Shown: positions 25,201 through 37,452 of the stretch, in pieces
Position numbering within the stretch: position 1 is the first letter of the stretch
Layout: each line of letters opens with the position of its first letter
DNA from: Pyxicephalus adspersus
Taxonomy: Eukaryota > Chordata > Amphibia > Anura > Pyxicephalidae
Length of the DNA stretch: 64,000 bases
Assembly (NCBI RefSeq): GCF_032062135.1
Contig: NC_092862.1
Coordinates: 60,194,350 to 60,258,349 of the forward strand
Reading direction: 5' to 3'
The notes under the pieces: model-generated
Databases searched by the model: none
What the model was told of the DNA's origin: nothing
Seen by the model: only the letters and a program-made list of their open reading frames with translations
Program-made: the position numbers and the translations under genes

Positions 25201-28200
25201 ACACTACCCAGTTACATCTTAGGCAATGCCACGGTGCTTTAGCTTATTTGGAACTCACGACACCTTCTCATGTCACCTGCCCATGAATCTGAACCCTTTT
25301 TTGTCTAACCAAATTTTCCCTTACATTAACAATAATTATAATAAACCAAATCACTGTCCCTATGCTTCTTAAATATTCTGCATTAGAAGGTAATTTGTAT
25401 TACACGTATATGTGAACGTCTCCTTGATTTTTATAAGACATTAATCAAGTAATTGGAACATATACCCAACCTTCTAGTGTTATTAAAAAAATACAATCCT
25501 GAGTTTCCAGGATAATGATGTGTCCTCATGTTTGCTGTAATGCACACTTCCATGAAATGCCAAATGAAAAGTCACTTGCAGCTTTGTGATGGGATGCAAC
25601 TGGGCTGATACGGCCAAAATGAAGAGGGAAGATGGATGAAATAATGTTTAGCACCTTATTGAGCAGAGGAAAATGTTTCAGTGCATACAGACATAGTTCA
25701 GAACTTTAATTGTGACAGATTTTTTTTTCCATATGCGTGCATACTCTCTGTAATTCCAGTGTAAAATATTGTACTTGCACTAGCTTTTATAAAAACAAAT
25801 ATTAAAAAAAAAATGGAAGAAAATTCATATTCTATTTTCTAATTGTGGTGTGTCTATTTGTAGGATACACTCAAGTCTGTTTATTGAATTTTATGGTCCC
25901 TTTCTTTGATGGTGCTTGCAGGTTTTCTAGGTAGAAATTATTTCATTATAATAAAACAATATTTGATTCAAAATTTGAACAAAATTGTTTTAAAGAAATT
26001 GTCTGTATACCAGTACAAGTTTATTGTTTCAGTATACTCGTACTAATAAAATAACAGTGCCAATTGCAATCTTGTGTCTTGCCATTTGTCTTCATAGAAA
26101 TAAAAACACAAATATTATTCTTGCACACATTAATTTGTTTTATTATTATTATTTATTTTTTTGGTTTCATGAAGCACCCATGATGATATGTACACATGTC
26201 AGGTAAGTACAGGACAACAGGTGTTTTAATAACAAAGACAGAAATGATGTTTATTTTGAGACATATTGTTGATTTTTAAACTTCAGGCCGAATGAAACAA
26301 AAAACAATAACCACCCATGGGTTTATTTTAAGTGACATATCATTTAATATTATATATATAGTGACAAAGGGGAATTTGTTGCACTTTGGAGTAGAAAACA
26401 GATGACAAAAAACTGGGGTTTAAACTTTAAAAAGTTTTAGCTTCAGCTATAGTGTAAATAGGGTGCTGAACACATTTTTCAGAAATTATCAATAACTTTT
26501 TGTCTAAGCCTTTTACCTTTGAGCTCATCTAACTCTCCTTCAGATTCCTCAGCTGCATTAATACCTAGTACTGGCAGGGAGCCTAGGTGCATTCTGCTGA
26601 CATGTGCAACTTCTGCTGGCAGAATTGGGCCATTTCAGACCCAATCTTCCCCATTTAAGTGAATAGGAGAGGTTGGAAGCCATTTTTGTAGGTCCTGGCT
26701 CACTTCCCAAAAGCAACCACTTTGCGGTTGTTTTAGGATCTGCACAATGAGCACATGCAAATCTGATCACACAACAAACTAATGCCAGCCAAACATTTCA
26801 CATTACAGGTATGAAAGAGCCCTAAATATGCATCTGAGGAGGGGGAGGATGGGTTAGGTGAGGTCAGGGGTGCAAAAAGTGTTTTTGCAAGTTTCCTCAC
26901 TCAGTAAAATATATCTAAATTCAAAATTTTTTAAAAAGTTAAGTACTCCATTTACTATCTGTGTCTCATTGAGTACATTTTCTTTCACTTCCTGTCCTTT
27001 AGACTCCACAGAAAGCGAGAAAGTGATATCTTTCCAATTTGAGAGAAGTCTCTTCTGAGCGGATAGTCAGGGGATAGTCAGTGACCCCATTTGAGAAATC
27101 CCTGCAGGAAAGAGTTCATGATTGGACCCATAATGTTGTACAATTAGATTTGGAGAAACATATCAACAGTTTGCATATAGGAAAGCTGTTCACTCCTTCG
27201 TACAGGTGGTAGGAATGTCAGCCCTTATATGAGCTCAGTCATATTTAATGACATCAAACCTATCACGGAGTGGTCCTTTACATGAGGAGGTTTCCAATAA
27301 TCCTAATCACAGCTAGTATAACTTAATGTCTCTAAATGCACAGAATGCATTTACTGAAGCCCACACATTTTTCTTGTGATACTGTAGTGCTTAGCTTGAT
27401 CTCATGCATTACCAAATCCATTATCCTGCCAGAAGTATTTGGGAATATAGTACTGAAGTGAAAAAAACACCCCTCAGACTTCTTTTTACTGAGATAGTAT
27501 ACATCAAAATGGTTAGATTAATTAAGGCACAAAGGTCAAAATATAACATATTACGGCACAAAATTATATTACAAATGTAGTGCTCAGACCTGAAGACTGG
27601 TATACTAGAATGTGAAAGTGAATGGCGTCTGATTCAGCTATGCTATTTCTGGAGTACTCTATCCTGCATGCCTACAGCACTCCCACACATGCAGTCAGGC
27701 TTCATCCCTCTCCAGCAAAAGCAGCTACAGACAGTCAAGAGAAACGCCGCTGAACATTTAATTAAATATTCATCAAGCTAGATTATTTGGTGTTCTAAAA
27801 AAAGAGGCAGTACAGCCACATTGTAATTAAAATTGTACAGCGAAGATAAAGTCATTTTAAGGTTGTAATAGACTCAAAACAAGTGGTAAATTCTCTAACC
27901 CTCCATCTGTTAAACTGCTTGTGAAATACTGTACTAATTAGCTAGGAGTAAGAAGCTACTCAGGCAGCAAAGGTCTGACCGGATTATCTGAAATATGAGC
28001 TGCTAAAGCACTTCTTCAAAGAATGCATATTCATAAGATCAGCTATAATATAGTTACTGTACGCTTCATCTGCAAATAATGTAACGTTTGTTTGATGGAT
28101 TAAAGCTTAATTCCAGGCAGAAATGAAAAACAGCATTTCACCTATTTATGCATTTAAAAAAAACTGTTTAATACAGAAAGTAAAAGTACTTAAATCTATC

Positions 28201-29307
28201 ATATTACCTACCTATAATTCTCCCACGCAAGTGTGGAAAATGTAGGGCCAAGCCATTACTGGCTGTGTTCCAAATTATTAGTTCACCGGCTATCCCTGGC
28301 TTTTAATGGTTTCCTATTTACTGACGTGGAACAAACGTGAAAATTCGAAATGTGAGGAAAAGTTAAAACTCCTCATCTGCAAAGTTGGTTCAGATGGGTG
28401 TCTCCAGAAATAATGAAATCATGGCGGCCAGGTATCTAAGCCAATTTACTTTTACTTTGATATTCTCCCAATACATGCGCCCACTTAAGCCAATATTTTG
28501 AAATATATATTTGTTAAGATTTTATCATACAGGTAAACACAGGGTCAATAACTTAGAAATAATCAGTCCACCCAGGGGAGCACGGAAAGAAAAAAAGGGG
28601 AAAACCATAACAACTAGGGGGAAACAATAATCTCTTGAAACAGGATTGTCCATCATACATTAGGAGAATGCAAATCCACAAGATGTGAGAAATGAGTCAC
28701 CGGTGGTTTAGATGCCAGAAGAAGCCAGTACTTTACCTCTTGTGATTGGACAGAAATATTGTCAAAGCTTTGATGACTAGGAAGACAAAGCTGTGAATGT
28801 GTGTAAAAATACAGGCTCTTCCGCTGCAGCTGACTCTGAAGAAGATTGCTGTCTCCTGAGATGCTACCTTCTCCACAGCCTCTCTCTGTGGAAAGGTAGA
28901 TGGTGCCAATTGACAATGGATCACATGACCCAAAGAAATAGACGGGAAAAATAAATAAGCCACTCCCTAAGGCTCCTGAACCCTAACTCCCACTATCACC
29001 TGCCTCAACTTGGAGTGTAGGGCTGAATTGTGTTTTTAACCATTTAAGGTATGTTATAAAACACCTAAAAACACTGGAAGATTGTTAGAGGTAATGGTTA
29101 TAATGCACATAAGCACAAACTGCTTATGTGAGTGTGAATGAAAGCTTTAGGCAGAGCAGAGAGAACTGTCAAGGGATCCCAATTCAGTTTTATGACCTAC
29201 ATTTGCTAATTGTTGATTATGAGGCCTAAACAAAATCATCATTAAAACAAGTATCCTTTGCCTCTGATCTGATCGACTCCAAGGAACATCAGTCTTTACC
29301 AAACTAG

Positions 29308-29878
29308 TATTCATATTTGTGCAGGAAAATAGGACTTTTTAGGCATAAAGTAAAATTAAACAATAAATACTTTAATAGTAAATCATTTTAAAACCACAAT
29401 ATAAATTTGTACAATTGCCTATACATCATAAGCAATGTCACACAATTTCATCACAAGTTCTTTTTCAACATGCTGGACATGGATCTCTTTCTAACATGTG
29501 GTCTCTTAGTAGTACTATTCTACATTGACACGTTTCACGACTGTAAAGTCGCTTCTTCAGGATTGAATCAAAATATAGAGACCTACATTTAACAGACATG
29601 GTGCATAATCACCAAAATGTAATAGAGTACTTTTTCAAGTTGTACAGTCGGATCCAGAGCAAAGAATGGAGAGCGATGACAAAAGCAGAATGGCAGAAGC
29701 AGCCGGTGTTTTAAGGAGGAGCCTATTAAGTAAACAAATAGATACTGAGAAATGTTTTCTTAAATGGCAGTTCACCTAATGAATGAATAGTTGGACCATG
29801 GAATATTCATCAACCACAGCAGGGTCATATCGTTATATCAACACTTATTTTCAGTCAGTATAACTTCATAGTACTAAC
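29308..29878 (-). mobile_element. Penelope-like inverted repeat, left arm
   Basis: Reverse complement of 30158-30825 over nearly its whole length, except for about 100 bp missing from this arm. Shared blocks include TTTGTACAATTGCCTATACA, CACAAGTTCTTTTTCAACAT and CCATGGAATATTCATCAACC. Both arms carry a hammerhead-like core. Penelope-like retroelements are known to have terminal repeats in direct or inverted orientation with hammerhead motifs. No RT/GIY-YIG coding remains between the arms, so this is a nonautonomous or deleted copy; the class assignment is inference. Confidence 0.6.
29523..29564 (-). ncRNA. Hammerhead-ribozyme-like motif (left arm)
   Basis: On the minus strand: CTGAAGA (29554-29560), an extra A, stem II GCGAC/GTCGT with the same TTTACA loop, an intact GAAA box, CGTG, then TC and AATG. 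Here the GAAA box is intact, but CpG-type decay (GCGTCG to GTGTCA) spoils stem I and one stem II pair. Comparison of the two copies allows inference of the ancestral motif. Activity is not expected as it stands. Confidence 0.5.
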
Positions 29879-30157
29879 AATTACAATTGTAATATACAAA
29901 TATACCATCCGAATACAAATTCAAATGGTATAGCACCTATTAGCGTTTCTCAGAAAATGTATATTCATTGTATTATATAGGTACAGATATAAATAAGGAC
30001 CAAAGAGAAAATGGTTGTCAATTCAAACAGCAAGTATATGTCACTGCTTACCAATCGATTCAAGATGGAGATGAGAGCAAAAAATTGGTTGTGACTATCC
30101 CTTTGATTCTTACTCATATTTATAGGACATATTGGAATATCCATTCCCCTGAGAAAT

Positions 30158-30825
30158 GTTAGTACTATGAAGTTATACTGACTGAATATGTGTTGATATA
30201 ATGATATGACCCTGCTGTGGTTGATGAATATTCCATGGTTCAACCATTCACTCATTAGGTGAACTGCCATTTAAGAAAACATTTCTCAGTATCTATTTGT
30301 TTACTTAATAGGCTCATCCTTAATTACACCTGCTGCTTCTGCCATTCTGCTTTTTGTCATCGCTCTGCATTCTTTGCTGTGGATCTGCCTGTACAACTTG
30401 AAAAAGTACTCTATTACATTTTGGTTATCAGTGTTGTTCACAGTAGTGAGTACAATGTTAAAATTATTTGTAAAATTGATATTTTATATATTTGTCAACA
30501 AATTACAAGTATTGTATATTTTGTTGATTATGCACCATGTCTGTTAAATGTAGGTCTCTATATTTTGATTCATCCTGAAGAAGCGACTTTACAGTCGCAA
30601 AACGCGTCGATGTAGAATAGTACTACTAAGAGACCACGTTAGAAAGAGATCTACGTCCAGCATGTTGAAAAAGAACTTGTGATTAATTTTTGTGACATTG
30701 TTTATTATGTATAGGCAATTGTACAAATTTTTATTGTGGTTTTTAAATGATTCACTATTAAAGTACTTATTGTTTATTTTTACTTTATGCCTAAAAAGTC
30801 CAGTTTTTTTGCACAAATATGAATA
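30158..30825 (+). mobile_element. Penelope-like inverted repeat, right arm
   Basis: The more complete arm of the inverted pair. It includes about 100 bp (around 30430-30530) absent from the left arm. The arms are separated by about 280 bp of sequence not shared between them. The open frame at 30259-30615 is a translation of this repeat and resembles no known protein. Confidence 0.6.
30571..30612 (+). ncRNA. Hammerhead-ribozyme-like motif (right arm)
   Basis: In order: stem I strand CATC (30571-30574), core box CTGAAGA (30575-30581), one extra A, stem II GCGAC/GTCGC closing a 6-nt loop (30583-30598), AAAA in place of the invariant GAAA, a minimal stem III AC-GC-GT, cleavage triplet GTC ending at 30608, and the second stem I strand GATG (30609-30612), fully complementary to CATC. 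The order and complementarity fit a type I hammerhead with very short stem III, as known from Penelope-like elements. The G-to-A change in the GAAA box should impair this copy. Confidence 0.55.
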
Positions 30826-30925
30826 TTGAGTCAATCAATTGGGATGTGACATTGCATCTTTTAGATGTCAATCTGTACTGACTAGCTAATCTTCATTGAA
30901 TTACACTTTACCAAACTAAGTTTAC

Positions 30926-31670
30926 AGGGTGCCTGCAATTTAATTCGCATCCATGAAGGCGATGAATGGAAAACTGCTTCAATACCCAGAATGGCCATTA
31001 TGAGTATCTGGTTATGCCATTCAAGCTCTGCAATACTTCAGCGGTGTTTCAGAATTTTATGAATTATGTCTTCCGGGATCATCTATTTGTCTGTGTGCTT
31101 GTCAACTTGGATGGCATTCTGGTGTACTCCAAGGAACTGCTAACTCACCATGACCATGTCAAAATGGTCTTGCAGCAACTTCGAACAACAGATTTTATGT
31201 TAAGACCGAGAAATAGCTCTATGAGCATTCTGAATTTCCATTCCTGGGGTACAAAGTTTCAGTTTGCTCAAGGACTCTGCCTAACTTTTGTCCGTGCTTG
31301 GCTGACCACAACCCCTCAATCTAAAACCTATCCAGAGGTTTCGTAGTTTTGCCAACCAGCAGTTCATCAAAGATTATTCCTCGTTAGTTGTTCCAATAAT
31401 GTTTATGACCAAGAAGGGGAGCAATTGTAAAATCTGGTCGTTGGAGGCTCTTCAGACCTTTTAGCTATTGAAGAAAGCCTTTGCATTTGCCTCTGCTTTT
31501 GTTCACCCAGACCTCACAGCCTTTTTTTCTTGAAAGTAGAAGTTTCTTGAGTTGGGTTTGGTGCAGGTATTTTACAGAGGTATGCTTCCGGCAAGCTCTC
31601 GACCTGCGGTTTCTTTTCTAAAGAATTCTCTTCCACCGAGAAAAACTATTTTATGGGAGATTGAGAATTA
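30926..31670 (+). pseudogene. Ty3/gypsy-type RT/RNase H remnant
   Basis: Broken pol fragment of an LTR retrotransposon. Readable pieces are NLIRIHEGDEWKTA, then after a frameshift NTQNGHYEYLVMPFKLCN and VFQNFMNYVFRDHL, followed by VCVLVNLDGILVYS where the RT active site is changed from Y-DD to N-DG, and later the RNase H-side pieces KKAFAFAS, CGFFSKEFSSTEKNY. Frameshifts and stops separate them. No LTRs were found flanking it. Confidence 0.8.
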
Positions 31671-32789
31671 TCATCCCTCCCTATGGCACCATGACACACA
31701 CCTGTAGCACAGGCAGGGTACAATCCATTATCCTGGCCCAGTAATGCTCACTAAACAATGAATCTGCAACATCTCAATGATCACCAATGAGAAGGTTTAT
31801 GAAAAAAAAACAAAACCTGTCTGGTTGTGCAGCGAGGCAAATGACTGTGACTCAAGAATTACAACTAAAATTGGCAGGCAAATGGTTTAAAAGTATGGTA
31901 TGTATTTCTACACATTTTAGTGGGAAACAAAGTGCAAGTCTCATGTATATGTCTTCCAATTGTGTTTTACTTGCTTACCCAGAGTTTTCTTTTAAATGTT
32001 ACAAGCTAAATGTCATATCACATTTTTGTCCCAATTTGTGAATTCCCAAGCATAAGGCTTAGTTAATAATTTCCAACACTTTTCTTATTTTAAATGTATT
32101 ACATTTAAAAGGGTATCTTAGGGTAGAGCATTGAATATCACCATGAATTCTAGAGACTATTTGCTATTTGACAAGCTTCTGGTATCTGCAAGGACGTGTA
32201 TTGTTAACCTATGTGTATGCAACCAGACTGTGGAAAAGGTGTGCAAATAGGAAATACCAGCTTGGCCAAGGATTGTTATGTGGAGGGGGAGACAATGGAA
32301 GAAAGTCAATGGCACTGCATATCTCACAGAAGAACAATATTGATGGCAACAGGTTCATGAAGACAGCCCCAGCAAGGACCTTTTATGACCTTGAGACCTT
32401 AGCGGTAGCAGAAACATGGGATGATTTGCCCTTTGTGTTTATTTATGGGTATCCCAGTAATATCTAGCACAAGGTAGGATTATCCATACTTTAATTGGTT
32501 TTCATTACAGCACTGTTTGGGCTAAACAAACATTCTGTGATCTTTTAAAGTGAAACTTTTATCATTTTTAATAAAGGCAAATGCAAACAACAAAACAAAG
32601 TAACACAACTTAATAAAATGTTTTAAATAATATTACAGCAAAATCATAATATTTATTCTGTTCAAGGGTATTTGCATAAAAATTGAATTATACTTGCTAT
32701 ATTTTTGGAAACTTTGGTTATATTTCAGTGGCCAAGAGCTTAATCAATTATCTAGTCCCATCTAGAATGAGGTCTCATTCTAGCATTCT

Positions 32790-33010
32790 TCCCACTTGTT
32801 TATCAAAGGTCTCCAAAGTTGGAGAAGATACACTATCATGGGAGAATTTGAGTGATCTAGCAAACCTGGAATGCACCTAATCCAGGACCGAAAACATTTG
32901 CCAAATAATAACAAATTATTTTAAGAAATGAATTCTAGGTTTGCTGGATCACAGAGCTTCACTCATGATAGTATATTGTTTCCAGTCTTGCAAAGCTTTA
33001 ATATTTCAGG
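32790..33010 (+). repeat. Palindromic (foldback) MITE
   Basis: Left half TATCAAAGGTCTCCAAAGTT...GATACACTATCATGGGAGAA...AGCAAACCTGGAAT is mirrored by ATTCTAGGTTTGCTGGATCA...CTCATGATAGTATATTGTTT...TTGCAAAGCTTTAATATTTC, so the whole element can fold on itself. Same family as 52892-53041 and 6035-6108. Confidence 0.7.
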
Positions 33011-33428
33011 TCCGATGCCTTTATCTGTAAAACATGTTTGTGCTAAGAAGAAACAAACTTATCATTACGCATAACAGGTTATTTTGTAAGCCCAGTGACT
33101 TGTAAAAGGTGAAGGACGAAATCCTATATGACAGATGCCATATAAATAGGATTTTTTTCATTATGTAAAATGTTATGCTGTTCTGTAGCCTTATAAATCA
33201 AAGGAATGTTAGAGAAGACAGATATATGGATAGTTGATGGGCATAAAGTATTTTTTGTGCTTGCTAGTTAATGACAGTAAAGATGTAACACTATATACCC
33301 TTTTACCTGTATACTAGCCCACAATTGTTTCTATGAGCAACATTTAGTAAACTCGGTCAATCAATAAGATTTATACCGTAGTTATCACTATGTACTCAAA
33401 CAATGGTAGTACCAAATATATGCTTTGG

Positions 33429-33448
33429 TATATATATATATATATATA
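33429..33448. repeat. (TA)n microsatellite
   Basis: About ten uninterrupted TA units. Confidence 0.85.
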
Positions 33449-33689
33449 GATAAAATATACACACATTATATACCAATTGCGCAGTAAAACAACAATCTTT
33501 AACACTTCACATCAGTTTTAGAGATGAGTCAGAAAAAACAGAAAACCTTTATTTTTTTTATGTTTTACCTTTCAGACGCTACAAAGATATTTGCACATTA
33601 TCTCTAGTGAGGATTTTATAGTTTATGGTGAAGTTTTAAGGGTAAATCTTTAGATTAAGGATAACTGTGATATTTAGGATATCCATGAA

Positions 33690-34118
33690 TAAAGTTACGT
33701 ACACACTTCCAATTATTATCGTTGGAAAACGAACGACGAACGATCCTGCACGATATCTACGAACGATCGTATAGCACCGATCCTGCACATAGAGATAACG
33801 ACACGATCATTCGTAGATATTGTACACACAATAGATACGATCGTTTGAGCGATAGAGGAACTATGTGCACGACAGGAAAGTGAACGAACGTTCGTTTATT
33901 ACGCATGCTCAGACCATGGACGATCAACGAACGATCGTACACACGAACGATGGTCAACGATCGTCGTCCAATCCGATCTGCCGGTCCGGACGTTCGTTTC
34001 CAACGACTTTCCTCGTTCGTCGGCGTCGTTGGTTACTTTTTTTACGAACGATTTTTGCCCAATCGATCGTTCGTCGTTCGTTTTGAACGATAAAAATTGG
34101 AAGTGTGTACGCACCTTA
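33690..34118 (-). repeat. CpG-dense MITE, near full-length copy B
   Basis: Reverse complement of copy A (1184-1599) over its whole length, with ends ACGTACACACTTCCAATTAT and ATTGGAAGTGTGTACGCACC. CpG words such as ACGAACGATCGT are largely undecayed, suggesting relative youth. The ORFs on either strand here mirror those of copy A and are repeat translations. Confidence 0.8.
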
Positions 34119-34504
34119 AGATACCTTGTTTACCTTGTTGCAAGTGGAAAGTTGAATATATTACATTGGTACAGTCTGAATAATATGATATGTTATAGAT
34201 TGAGTCATATGATAAATCCATATAATGTAATAAAATAATGCATATTTTAAAGTGATGTGCAAACCTTAATACTATAACACAGCATATTATACAGGATATT
34301 AATTTCCTTCATAGGGAGTCTTTTGTGCAAGTAAAGATTTATGATCTAAATTCTGGCCATCACAGAACACTGGTATACAGGGTTGTTGCTTTCTAAATTA
34401 AAACAATACACTTTTAGGTTTGAAAAAATATTTGAGATTCTTTACAAAGTGACTTAGGGAAATATTCACTTCAATTTTCCAATCATGTGCGCATATCATT
34501 AATA

Positions 34505-34600
34505 TTGATATTATTACTATTATTATTAATAATATTAATAATACATAGGATTTATATAGCACCAACATATTATGCAGTGCATTTAAAATAATAGGACTTT
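34505..34600 (-). repeat. LINE 3'-tail fragment with ATT/AAT microsatellite
   Basis: A trinucleotide run ATTATTACTATTATTATTAA is followed by GGATTTATATAGCACCAACA, the reverse complement of the CR1/L2-like tail seen at 42277-42425. Confidence 0.6.
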
Positions 34601-35412
34601 TTTTCACTTGATTGTATAATTTAAGTGAATATTTTCAAATTCTCAGCTCCTTTAGGAAATCAGACTTTTTTACAGTTTGCCTGAAAGGCACTTTGAAAGT
34701 GATGAATGCTACAGGCCACAATGGAGATCAGTGGTATTTGTTTCAAACACCCAAATCAACACTTTTACCACAACCAGTATATCCTGTGGTTAAACACAAA
34801 ACACAAAATTGTACTTTATTGCAATATATTTCTAAAAATCATTACACAACAGATGTTATAAATATTTCACTTGTTCTGTATTGTTGATGTGCAGTATCTA
34901 TTTGGCAGGACATGGATTTGACTTCTTGATGATGTGTATAAAACTGCTTGTGTATATTGTTTTTAATTGTTTTTGTCAGAATTGCTATTTCCTCTCCAAT
35001 GCAAAAGCAACTCAGAAGGTCAAGAAGTCAGAAGCAGCTTACAAGGAATTTGGATGTAAATGTAAGCATGTAGTTACCTTAACTTAAAACATATGTTTAT
35101 TTTTAATACAATTTAACTTTATGAGAGTGAACGCTCTGCCCACTTTTTCTAATTCTGTAACAGTGTAATGTCTGCTTTTCCAGTTGAGCTTTTCTTATCA
35201 CCCACTAAAATGACTTTTCTAGATCTTCCTTAAGCTTCAAATATTTTCATCATATATACACTTCAGCCAATGATGATAGAAGGTTGTCCAAAAAGACACA
35301 GCATTTCTTAGCCATTAGAGGGGAAGGGAACCCTTTAAAAATTTAGGAAGGATACAATTTTGCCTTCTTCATCCAAACCTATTATAATTTAGGTAGGCTT
35401 TATTGTCTACGG

Positions 35413-35660
35413 CAGTGTTTCTCAACTAGGGTTCATCCAGGGGTTGCTAGGGGTCCCTTGATCAATAAGCAAATTGTGCCTCTCAGGTCAGTGACACCAA
35501 TGATCTTTTTGGCTATTTATAAGGGTGACATTCTTCCCACCGACCACCACACTAATATACTGTAAGTTGTGTATATAGAATTGATAGAGAAGGGGTTCCC
35601 TGGGGACATGAAAGTTATTTCAAGGGTTCCCCATGTTAAAAAAAAGGTTGAGAACCTCTG
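35413..35660. mobile_element. Degraded hAT MITE, 248 bp
   Basis: Ends CAGTGTTTCTCAAC and GTTGAGAACCTCTG form imperfect hAT-type terminal inverted repeats. The flanking 8-mers GTCTACGG and GTCTAAAG agree at 6 of 8 positions, consistent with an old 8-bp target duplication. No transposase coding. Confidence 0.7.
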
Positions 35661-36812
35661 GTCTAAAGTCTAGAAAATGTTCGTATTTTTACGTGTCGCA
35701 CAGTACCTAAATACCCATCTTTTTGTATCTTATTTTACATCCTAAAACACCAAACATACATTGAAAAAGTCAGTATTCATTGAACAGCAGCATTTAGGGA
35801 AAAAGTTGGTAATCCAAACAATACTTATGTCAGGTTATGAAGTGAAAGTAAGAAAAAAAGGCAACTTTGCCTATCCCTGCTAAGCATCAGAGTGTAAATA
35901 GTGTAAAAACTCTGGAAAAAGTTAATCCAGGAAACAAGTTTAGGTTTATACAATATGCAAAATGAATCCACAGTGTTTACATATGAGATACTATGTAACT
36001 TAACAATTCCAGCAAAATTTAGGTTTAAGGCCTGTATACATGCATTTGTTTGCATTAGAAGTGTGTATTTCCCTATACATGAATGAAAGTGCAACAGCAG
36101 CCTTATGCAACGTAGGTGATCTGATGCAGGCCAGAAGGAGGTAAAACACAGGTCAGAAGTTTCTCAGAAATTTCAAACTTAAGTTAAAGGCACCTGAAAA
36201 CATGCTGTATTGTCCCATCCACACAAGCCTTTATACTTTTTCACCTCAAACCAAATTAATTCATCTGCCTACATCCAATTACTACTTAGGGACTAGTTGT
36301 TTTTGTGACTGTGATTTTATCCCTCAAAACATTATGAAATCAAAATCTGTCAGGGAATGATTTCAATAGGTTAAAAATATGTATTTTTACTATGGAAGAA
36401 GTCATATGGAGTAGAGAACACTACACTGGCTTTACGGGTGCAGTAAATGCTAACCATTGAGTCATTGGTGCCGTATGAATCATTGGATCAATAGATCATT
36501 ATAGCATCATACAGTTAACAATGAAGATGTTACAATATGGTAGCTTTGGCACTTTAGTGAAATCCATATATAATGACCCAGGATTTACCATTGATGGTAA
36601 AGTTAGCAATAATCCAACAGGGAATTGAAGATAATGAGCTTAATAAACAATACAGTCCTATACGTGCAAAAAGAATCACATACAGTATATAGAATGCATA
36701 TGCATAGAATACTTGAATCAGTGCTCTTATTTTTTTAAATAAACATTTACTACAGTACATTTTAAGGCCTCAAATGTACTTGAAAGGCCAGCAGTAGGTT
36801 GACGTAACCTAC

Positions 36813-36818
36813 TTTATT
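36813..36818 (-). terminator. Candidate GMPR polyadenylation signal (AATAAA)
   Basis: TTTATT on the plus strand reads AATAAA on the minus strand, about 455 nt beyond the GMPR stop codon. It is the only exact canonical signal I found in that span. Position inferred, not proven. Confidence 0.4.
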
Positions 36819-37271
36819 TTGGCGTTTAAAAACACTTAAAGTCCTTATTGATACAGTCCAAGAACTTTCTTTTTTCATAGAAGTTGGCCTATACAATAAA
36901 TATTGTTATAATAGTGACATCTAATTTGAACTTAAAAGTTTAGTTTGTAAAACGTACATAAATAAAAGCTGAATAAATCTGTTAAATATATTTAAATATA
37001 TTACATAAAAAACAGTAAATTGATGGCTATTATTTCCCTTTTTTATGTTATATGAAAATGGAGAATCTTCTCAAAACCTCAACACCAAAACCCAAGAATA
37101 AAATTGTAATAATAAATAGTGTAATAATCTGACAGTGTTAGTAAATAAGAAGTGTGTGCACGTCTGTTGTAAAAGGTTATCGCTGAACAATCATTTGTCC
37201 AGTTACAAAAACAAGCCTATGGAGGTCTATGATGAAAATGGTACAATAATTAGATATTTGCAGGCATTCTA

Positions 37272-37452
37272 TTAGGAAAACATCTGGTTGAACTGCTGGG
37301 TGACACGGATAAAAGTTGTCCGCCTGCTTAGCTCTTTGAGTTTAGCCGCTCCAACATATGTACAAGTAGATCGCAGTCCTCCTAGGATGTCTCGGACAGT
37401 GTTCTCCACATCTCCTTTATATGGTATCTCTACAGTCCTACCTTCAGAAGCC
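37272..37452 (-). CDS. GMPR: GMPR last coding exon (residues ~286-345)
   Basis: 181 nt: one base completing Arg286, 59 codons and stop TAA (37272-37274). Acceptor gtttgtttcag. Encodes [52 protein letters not shown] and the end FNQMFS. It contains catalytic Glu289 and the flap region that closes over the active site in this family. Confidence 0.95.

Larger units (their letters stand above)
22059..36790. other. ATXN1-GMPR intergenic region
   Basis: No gene is recognisable between the convergent genes. From 22059 to about 29300 I see only AT-rich sequence with a TG/CA-rich run (22066-22160), a 25-bp-period duplication (22234-22278) and possible extra ATXN1 poly(A) sites near 24.0-24.4 kb. Beyond that lie the Penelope-like inverted repeat (29308-30825), a gypsy remnant (30926-31670), a foldback MITE (32790-33010), a CpG-dense MITE (33690-34118), a LINE tail (34505-34600) and a hAT MITE (35413-35660). 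Confidence 0.6.

Noticed and set aside
30259..30615. 118-codon open frame
   Set aside because: It lies wholly in the Penelope-like repeat arm. The frame reads through the hammerhead-like element and resembles no retroelement protein.
32168..32467. 99-codon open frame in the intergenic region
   Set aside because: No recognisable domain or splice signals, and isolated in repeat-rich DNA. Regarded as chance.
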